Both the position numbers and the translations under genes were made by a program. The notes beneath the pieces were generated by a model. The model was given only the letters and a program-made list of their open reading frames with translations. It searched no databases and was not told where the DNA came from. A stretch of 64,000 bases of DNA from a virus. Positions 59,796 to 64,000 of the stretch are shown in pieces. Where the stretch lies: positions 1-64,000 of the IMG/VR virus record IMGVR_UViG_3300044630_003601, one strand, 5' to 3'. Within the stretch, counting starts at the first letter, position 1; each line of letters starts with the position of its first letter.

Positions 59796-59968
59796 AGTTT
59801 TTCTAATTCTTTTAATATTTCATAATATTCTTTATAACTTATATCATTTGCCAATGCCAAAATATGAAGCACTTTTAACCCATAATTTTTTGCTTCCCAA
59901 TGTTGATTAGTTCCGAAGGATAATGTATATGAATTATATATTTCTATTGCAGTTTCTTTTGGTGTCAT
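59792..59968 (-). CDS. hypothetical helical protein, 58 aa
   Basis: A frame with ATGA overlaps at both ends, fitting perfectly between the flanking genes (starts MTPKETAIEIYNSYTLSFG, ends YEILKELEKL). Helical with a central NQHWEAKNYGLKVLHILALA segment. I recall similar ~60-residue helical proteins in Bacteroidota phages, without function. Confidence 0.65.
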   Translation of the reverse strand: MTPKETAIEIYNSYTLSFGTNQHWEAKNYGLKVLHILALANDISYKEYYEILKELEKL

Positions 59969-60204
59969 ATAAAATATTTATCAAAAATTTCGTTAAAAAT
60001 ACTTTGCCTATTAGAAGCTACCGAGTTTACTTCTTCAATAAATTCTTCCCATTGGTCATCCTCTATTCGTATGTTCCATTGGTCGGCTAAAGATTGCCAC
60101 ATAATCAAAAAATCTTCCATATCTAAATAGGGCAAATGGTCATCTTTAAACATTACATACATTGTTTCCCTTAACATTTTGTGTTTAGTTATTTTTTTAT
60201 CCAT
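59965..60204 (-). CDS. hypothetical acidic protein, 79 aa
   Basis: Helical and acidic, with Trp/Met-rich LDMEDFLIMWQSLADQWN and DDQWEEFIEEVNSVA. It overlaps the gene on either side. No motif identifies it. A protein-interaction or inhibitor role is possible but unproven. Confidence 0.65.
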   Translation of the reverse strand: MDKKITKHKMLRETMYVMFKDDHLPYLDMEDFLIMWQSLADQWNIRIEDDQWEEFIEEVNSVASNRQSIFNEIFDKYFI

Positions 60205-60326
60205 TTTATTATTCTTTTAAGTTCAAAAAATAGGTGGGCAGTTAATAGTAGCGTAAGAGCTAATGGTACACAAACAACTATAAAGTAGGTTAATTGTGCT
60301 AAAAAAATTATAATAGCTTTAAGCAT
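60189..60326 (-). CDS. small membrane protein, 45 aa
   Basis: I chose the ATG at 60326. A longer frame to 60413 would overlap the upstream gene. The protein is one long hydrophobic segment (LKAIIIFLAQLTYFIVVCVP, then LALTLLLTAHLFFEL) with a basic tail KRIIKWIKK, probably one or two membrane spans. It overlaps the next gene by 16 bases. Confidence 0.55.
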   Translation of the reverse strand: MLKAIIIFLAQLTYFIVVCVPLALTLLLTAHLFFELKRIIKWIKK

Positions 60327-60333
60327 ATTTATT

Positions 60334-60528
60334 TTATTTAATATGTGGTAATTGGCATATTCTAACTTCAGTAAATTTTTTACCTTCATTATCTTCACAA
60401 TTTTGTATTGCATCTATGTAAAAACTGAATAGGTCGGTTTCATCTCCATTTTCATCACAAGCAGATAGGACTACCCAATCTTCATCATTAAATTCATACA
60501 AGGCGTTTATTAATTCTTTAACTTTCAT
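60334..60528 (-). CDS. hypothetical acidic protein, 64 aa
   Basis: MKVKELINALYEFNDEDWVV followed by FYIDAIQNCEDNEGKKFTEV and a closing VRICQLP. Acidic, small, single-domain alpha/beta. Similar proteins starting M-x-V-x-E-L-I-x-x-L are common in phage early regions. Function unknown. Confidence 0.65.
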   Translation of the reverse strand: MKVKELINALYEFNDEDWVVLSACDENGDETDLFSFYIDAIQNCEDNEGKKFTEVRICQLPHIK

Positions 60529-60652
60529 TTTTAGTAATTTTAGAGTTTATTAATTCTTCTTCTTCTTCCCAATCGCAATGTTCCATACAATCAGGGCATA
60601 TCCCTATTTCAGGGAAAGTGGTATGTGCGTTACAACAAGTTGAATATGGCAT
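60518..60652 (-). CDS. Cys/His-rich small protein, 44 aa
   Basis: A frame with C6, C7, H10 and then CPDCMEHCDW, that is, two Cys groups that could bind zinc, followed by a poly-Glu stretch (WEEEEE). It overlaps the downstream gene start by 11 bases. Small zinc-ribbon-like peptides of this kind are often overlooked. Supported by ATG, spacing and the conserved-looking Cys pairs. Confidence 0.6.
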   Translation of the reverse strand: MPYSTCCNAHTTFPEIGICPDCMEHCDWEEEEELINSKITKNES

Positions 60653-60656
60653 AAAA

Positions 60657-61241
60657 TTATTTTTTAAGTGCTACAATAGGGTTGATTAATTCAAATACTG
60701 CTTCTGGACTATCATACTGCATCAGGCGGTCAATACTGCCTTTAGCTACTGAAAAGGTCTTTTCTCCGCTAATTAAGTTTCCTTTGTCCAAATCATCAAT
60801 ATCAGGGCAATTAAGAATAAGTTCACTCAATACTGCACCATACTTCTCAACAAGGTCGGCATTGAATTTATAAACTACATTTTCAGCTAATAAGCCATCA
60901 AATTGGGATAAGATACCCGCCTTGTTTTCATCTACAATAGTGTACTTATCCATACAAATAAACATACAAGAATTACCCGTTTCATCTTGTATCTTAAAAT
61001 TATCGGGTGTACTGCGTTGGGTACGATATTCTTTCATAAATAGGTCTTTGCCTACTGCTTTAATATCCCCCTCAATCATTTTAAGTTCTCCGGTAGCGCT
61101 ATCAATCGTTTGCTTGAGTTCTGCATACCTTTGAACTTTGTTGCCCAATAAAGGGCTAGAAATAACCTTTTTATCGGTTTTCTTTGTTGTTTCTTTAACC
61201 TTTGTTGCGGTTGCAAATAGGTTTGTGGTGGTTGTTTTCAT
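60657..61241 (-). CDS. hypothetical protein, 194 aa
   Basis: The first 30 residues are Thr/Lys-rich and likely disordered. A helical segment follows (VQRYAELKQTIDSATGELKM), then a beta-containing domain with DNFKIQDETGNSCMFICMDK and VYKFNADLVEKYG. I recall similar proteins beside recombination and nuclease genes in Bacteroidota phages, but cannot name an activity. First gene downstream of the promoter at 61265-61292. Confidence 0.7.
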   Translation of the reverse strand: MKTTTTNLFATATKVKETTKKTDKKVISSPLLGNKVQRYAELKQTIDSATGELKMIEGDIKAVGKDLFMKEYRTQRSTPDNFKIQDETGNSCMFICMDKYTIVDENKAGILSQFDGLLAENVVYKFNADLVEKYGAVLSELILNCPDIDDLDKGNLISGEKTFSVAKGSIDRLMQYDSPEAVFELINPIVALKK

Positions 61242-61264
61242 TTTCGTTTTATGTTTTTGAAAAA

Positions 61265-61292
61265 TAAAGGTAAAATAATTAATTTAATTAAA
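61265..61292 (-). promoter_or_regulatory. Leftward promoter with 16-base AT element
   Basis: The exact 16-mer on the minus strand (61292-61277) followed by TACCTTTA (61272-61265), 23 bases before the ATG at 61241. The distance between the T4 of the element and the box equals that at 46484-46511. Confidence 0.6.
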
Positions 61293-61302
61293 AAAAATAA
61301 TT

Positions 61303-61878
61303 TTATACAAAAGGGTTTATTTCGTGGGTATCTTCGGTGTATTCATCAGTGCCTAAAATACGATACATATCTTTTTCTTCTTCGTATCTTACCTCGTTCC
61401 CATCATCATCTACTTGCATAGGTTCTCCGTATTGCTCCTCCACTTCCTCTCCTTTGACAAATACTCGTCCTGCGAACCATTCTCCCGTTTCCATAAAATA
61501 AAGGTCAAAAATAAGGTCGGGAAACATCTTTGCAACTTGCTTGATATAAGGGATAGCGGGACTCCAAGCGGTGTCAAAATTAATTGTCAATCCGTTTTCA
61601 TCTTCTTCAATATAAGACTCGTGTGCATCCCATTTGCTCCCCCAATTCTCAAATCTCCAATCATACCAATTATCATAGCCATATTTTGCTATTCTATCTG
61701 CCTTTTGTTCGGGTGTTAAGTCCTCACATATTGCAAGTTCTTGGGGCATAGGAATACATCCATCCATAAGAAATATATCTACATCCATTGCGCTTTTAGA
61801 AATAGATTTTTGCTTGAAAATTTCAAGTTGTTCTTTGTCCCCACTAATTTGTAAGGTGTTACTGCACCAATTTGGCAT
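61303..61878 (-). CDS. Api92/YubB-like ferredoxin-fold protein, 191 aa
   Basis: The N-terminal MPNWCSNTLQISG is diagnostic of the DUF1281/Api92-like family (ferredoxin-like fold) of phages, plasmids and bacteria. A Trp-rich core (YDNWYDWRFENWGSKWDA) and NFDTAWSPAIPYIKQVAKMF match the family too. No activity is proven for it. A beta-type acidic tail (YEEEKDMYRI, TEDTHEINPFV) ends it. Usual in early regions. Confidence 0.8.
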   Translation of the reverse strand: MPNWCSNTLQISGDKEQLEIFKQKSISKSAMDVDIFLMDGCIPMPQELAICEDLTPEQKADRIAKYGYDNWYDWRFENWGSKWDAHESYIEEDENGLTINFDTAWSPAIPYIKQVAKMFPDLIFDLYFMETGEWFAGRVFVKGEEVEEQYGEPMQVDDDGNEVRYEEEKDMYRILGTDEYTEDTHEINPFV

Positions 61879-61889
61879 AAAATTTAGTT

Positions 61890-62228
61890 TTAAATTTGAT
61901 TTTTATTTAAGTTATCAATAAGAAATTCTCTATTCTTATTTTCATAAGTTCCGTCAAAATACAATTCAGCAGTAGCATTACCGCTATTATCTTCAATATC
62001 CATATATGTTTCGCAATCAAATAAATGTTCTTGTCCAAGATAAGTTTCAGTATCTCCTAGTTCATCTTTTTTAAATTCCAAGATCATTTGCTTAATTGCT
62101 TCCTCTTTTGATTCTGCGGTAATTGAGTGAAGCTCCCTTACCCAAGTAGTTATCTTTCTTTCTACATTAAAATAATACTGCGTTTTAGCTAATTCTCTTT
62201 CAGCTTTTTCATTGTCAAAAATTCCCAT
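61890..62228 (-). CDS. hypothetical protein, 112 aa
   Basis: A basic N-terminal helix (EKAERELAKTQYYFNVERKI) precedes a beta-rich acidic part (VRELHSITAESKEEAIKQMI, LFDCETYMDIEDNSGNATAE). The V-x-a-x-S-x-E-E-A pattern is that of many small phage proteins. Unknown function. The start is preceded by TTAAATTAAATTTTATG, as at the two neighbouring genes. Confidence 0.65.
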   Translation of the reverse strand: MGIFDNEKAERELAKTQYYFNVERKITTWVRELHSITAESKEEAIKQMILEFKKDELGDTETYLGQEHLFDCETYMDIEDNSGNATAELYFDGTYENKNREFLIDNLNKNQI

Positions 62229-62233
62229 AAAAT

Positions 62234-62407
62234 TTAATTTAATTGTTCTAAAATATTAGTTTCTTTTTGTGTTTCATATACTAGTTTGTTATAATAAACA
62301 TCAACTAGCAATGCGTTATAATCAATCCCAAGCTGGTCGCATATTGCGTACCAATCATTTATGTTCCTGAAATCATCAGGATAAATAGTAACAAATTTTT
62401 GTGGCAT
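62234..62407 (-). CDS. hypothetical small protein, 57 aa
   Basis: A 57-residue frame (starts MPQKFVTIYPDDFRNINDW, then YAICDQLGIDYNALLVDVYY) with an ATG in the same TTAAATTAAATTTTATGCC context as its neighbours and short gaps on either side. Mixed alpha/beta with acidic Asp/Asn-rich surface. No family recognised. Confidence 0.62.
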   Translation of the reverse strand: MPQKFVTIYPDDFRNINDWYAICDQLGIDYNALLVDVYYNKLVYETQKETNILEQLN

Positions 62408-62412
62408 AAAAT

Positions 62413-62946
62413 TTAATTTAAAAGTTGTTGTGGTATGTTAGTGTTTAATAATCTATATCCTTTATCTGCGTACTTTTCAAGTTTAGATTTTAATGTCATT
62501 TTGAAGCGGTTAGGGTAATGCTCTAATATATCTTGCAAGGGTAAATTGAAGCTAATTGTGAGGTATTCATCATCATTGCCTATAACAATACCTTTACCCA
62601 TTTCTTTGGCTATTTTCTTGTCAAATTTAGCTTTGTCTTTAGCTTTTAAATAGGCATAGAACAAATCATCTAAAAAATGCTCTAAATTCATTTTAATAAC
62701 GCATTTACCATCCTTATATAAGCTACTTTCATACACTAGCGGGGGTAATGATTCGCAATAAGTTTCCATTTGGTGTATTACCTCGTAACTAACCCCACTT
62801 ATCCGATTGTAGCTAGTGCTTCCACCTTTGCCATCATTATTGCAATAACCTACTAATTTGCCATTTAGGTAGATATTAGCTTGAAAGCAAGAAGTTTCCT
62901 CACTTGCCCAATCCGAGTACTTAATGTTTTTTAATTCAATTTTCAT
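62413..62946 (-). CDS. hypothetical protein, 177 aa
   Basis: Start placed at the ATG at 62946. A GTG at 62967 would overlap the upstream gene. The N-terminal half is beta-rich (IELKNIKYSDWASEETSCFQ, then NIYLNGKLVGYCNNDGKGGS) and the C-terminal half helical (AYLKAKDKAKFDKKIAKEMG). I recall proteins with this N-G-K-x-V-G pattern next to Api92-like genes. Function unknown. Confidence 0.7.
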   Translation of the reverse strand: MKIELKNIKYSDWASEETSCFQANIYLNGKLVGYCNNDGKGGSTSYNRISGVSYEVIHQMETYCESLPPLVYESSLYKDGKCVIKMNLEHFLDDLFYAYLKAKDKAKFDKKIAKEMGKGIVIGNDDEYLTISFNLPLQDILEHYPNRFKMTLKSKLEKYADKGYRLLNTNIPQQLLN

Positions 62947-62956
62947 TTTAAAATTT

Positions 62957-63100
62957 TTAGTTTGCACCGATAACCCTTTTAGCTTCGGTAAGTGTTAAAA
63001 AATATTGGTCATTATATTTCCCGCTTTTAGATTGCAAGACATAATAAGTCCCTTTTGCAATAATCCTGCACCATTTGTTTTGATATAAAATTTCAGCCAT
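62957..63100 (-). CDS. hypothetical small protein, 47 aa
   Basis: A short beta-type protein (ILYQNKWCRIIAKGTYYVLQ, then SKSGKYNDQYFLTLTEAKRV) with an ATG and good spacing to both neighbours. The pattern of a curved two-strand sheet plus C-terminal helix is common in small phage proteins. No family recognised. Confidence 0.6.
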   Translation of the reverse strand: MAEILYQNKWCRIIAKGTYYVLQSKSGKYNDQYFLTLTEAKRVIGAN

Positions 63101-63113
63101 ATCCTAGTATTTT

Positions 63114-63302
63114 TTAAATTGATAAATAATTCTCCCAATAATAATTGTCTATTTCCGTTTTTAAAGCCACTTTCAGGGCTTCAATCTTGTTAAGGACGGG
63201 ATATGGGTTTTTCACTTTGCCCTCTCTTAATTGCTTGTTGAGTGCCTTTATTTGGCTTTGTAGTTTGTTGATAGATTGAATTGGGGTTAGTACTTTTTTC
63301 AT
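63114..63302 (-). CDS. hypothetical coiled-coil protein, 62 aa
   Basis: Two helices with heptads (PIQSINKLQSQIKALNKQLR and LNKIEALKVALKTEIDNYYW) around a Pro-containing turn (KVKNPYP): a helical hairpin, basic overall. Function unknown. Confidence 0.65.
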   Translation of the reverse strand: MKKVLTPIQSINKLQSQIKALNKQLREGKVKNPYPVLNKIEALKVALKTEIDNYYWENYLSI

Positions 63303-63332
63303 TTGTTTTATATTTTTGAAAATTAGAAAATA

Positions 63333-63440
63333 TTATTTGAATAAAAAATAAATAAATTCAAGTCCAATGGCTAGGCAAAGGAGAATAAAAAATAAATAAA
63401 TTGGGAGAACATAAAATAAATAAATAAAAAATCTTTTCAT
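63333..63440 (-). CDS. 35-aa membrane peptide
   Basis: A frame (starts MKRFFIYLFYVLPIYLF, then FILLCLAIGLEFIYFLFK) that is hydrophobic throughout with basic ends. The surrounding DNA has AT repeats (AAAATAAATAAAT four times), so the frame might be fortuitous, but size and place between genes suit a small membrane protein like those at 58247 and 60189. Confidence 0.4.
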   Translation of the reverse strand: MKRFFIYLFYVLPIYLFFILLCLAIGLEFIYFLFK

Positions 63441-63450
63441 TGTTACGAGT

Positions 63451-63699
63451 TTAAATATAAATATTAACTTTATTAACGGGGTTTGTTTTTGTTAGGCTCT
63501 CGGTTGGTTTTAATATATCATAAAACGCTTGGGGAGTGCCTAAACTATTGATAAATTCAACGCGATACAAAATGTGCCTATTTAAGGTATTTATAAAAGT
63601 TTCGCCAATTTCCAGACTTTTGTAATTGTCTTTTTCAATCTTTGCGATTGTTTCGCCTAATGTGTTGATAAAATTAGGTAATTGCCATTTTTGAAGCAT
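63451..63699 (-). CDS. hypothetical protein, 82 aa
   Basis: Mixed alpha/beta (LPNFINTLGETIAKIEKDNY, then RHILYRVEFINSLGTPQAFY). It has no recognised motif. It belongs to the leftward cluster of small genes that continues beyond the window. Confidence 0.62.
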   Translation of the reverse strand: MLQKWQLPNFINTLGETIAKIEKDNYKSLEIGETFINTLNRHILYRVEFINSLGTPQAFYDILKPTESLTKTNPVNKVNIYI

Positions 63700-63760
63700 A
63701 AAAATAAATTTAGGGTTTAAAATAGCGGTTTATACGATACCGCAAAACGGCTTCGGGGGT

Positions 63761-63976
63761 TTAATCTATTTCAGGGGATAAAAGGTAAAATCCACCCCAA
63801 TCTTGGGACATAGGGCAATATTCCGCCTTTATTTTTAGGGCGTAACCTCTCGCATCATAATTGATAAAAAAGCCTTTTAAATTGTTTTTAAATAGCTTTT
63901 GAACTTCTGCCCTCACTTTATCAAGTTTCACTTCACTTTCGGGAAATTCTCCATCCTCCGTACATTGTAGGCGCAT
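63761..63976 (-). CDS. hypothetical protein, 71 aa
   Basis: A small protein with DKVRAEVQKLFKNNLKGFFI, then NYDARGYALKIKAEYCPMSQ and DWGGFYLLSPEID. It looks like a one-domain alpha/beta fold. The local DNA is slightly richer in GC than the flanking AT-rich DNA. Function unknown. Confidence 0.62.
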   Translation of the reverse strand: MRLQCTEDGEFPESEVKLDKVRAEVQKLFKNNLKGFFINYDARGYALKIKAEYCPMSQDWGGFYLLSPEID

Positions 63977-64000
63977 TTTCTCAAAGTTCCCGTTTTTGTA

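Noticed and set aside
1-64000. tRNA and rRNA genes, diversity-generating retroelements, insertion sequences
   Set aside because: I saw no cloverleaf-like tRNA, no reverse transcriptase and no transposase. A tRNA scan was not possible, so a missed tRNA cannot be excluded.

Overview
The window is part of a double-stranded DNA phage genome of a Bacteroidota host, most likely a short-tailed (podovirus-type) phage. The evidence for the host: strongly AT-rich DNA, starts without Shine-Dalgarno sequences, Bacteroidota-type -7 boxes (TAnnTTTG), and several families typical of Bacteroidota phages (BT4734-like primase domain, DUF4373-type replication protein, DUF6165). A ~680-residue large terminase, a ~800-residue portal, a ~470-residue capsid protein, several small connector proteins, a very long tail hub protein and giant internal (ejection-type) proteins, with no tail tube, sheath or tape measure, recall crAss-like phages and their marine/flavobacterial relatives. 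That placement is inference.

Layout. (1) 1-2293, minus: a nuclease fragment, small genes and a NinG-type recombination protein, with tandem terminators. (2) 2419-6404, plus: a small HTH regulator, a DUF4373-type replication protein, a primase-helicase fusion, SSB and small DNA-binding proteins. (3) 6434-7063, minus: two tandem paralogous Thr-tailed proteins with their own promoter. (4) 7168-46862, plus: the virion operons: GroES-like protein, candidate small terminase, TerL, portal, Thr-tailed accessory proteins, scaffold, major capsid, connectors, a second GroES-like protein, tail hub, a cupin, internal virion proteins with a ferritin between them, then two collagen-like GTS-repeat fibres with S74 autoprocessing domains and an Asp-box beta-propeller protein. 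(5) 46878-53774, divergent: a four-domain FkbM methyltransferase/glycosyltransferase ending in a TibC/BAHT-like protein O-heptosyltransferase, a second methyltransferase, DUF6165 and three glycosyltransferase-like proteins. (6) 54038-58069, plus: lysis cassette (membrane proteins, overlapping secreted pair, holin, M15 endopeptidase), a metallophosphoesterase and a mini-zincin. (7) 58066-63976, minus: many tightly packed small genes including a DNA/RNA ligase-like protein.

How it may work together: six exact copies of one 16-base AT element precede the first genes of the early-type units and of the sugar cluster, whereas a different box (TATATTTG) precedes the portal, connector, fibre and lysis units. 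This suggests two temporal promoter classes. The most striking system is a possible virion O-glycosylation module: a sugar-modification cluster including a protein O-glycosyltransferase of the family that decorates Ser/Thr-rich repeat adhesins lies directly beside fibres made of Gly-Thr-Ser repeats and virion proteins with poly-Thr linkers. A second surprise is a ferritin with all its iron ligands intact, encoded between two giant internal virion proteins.
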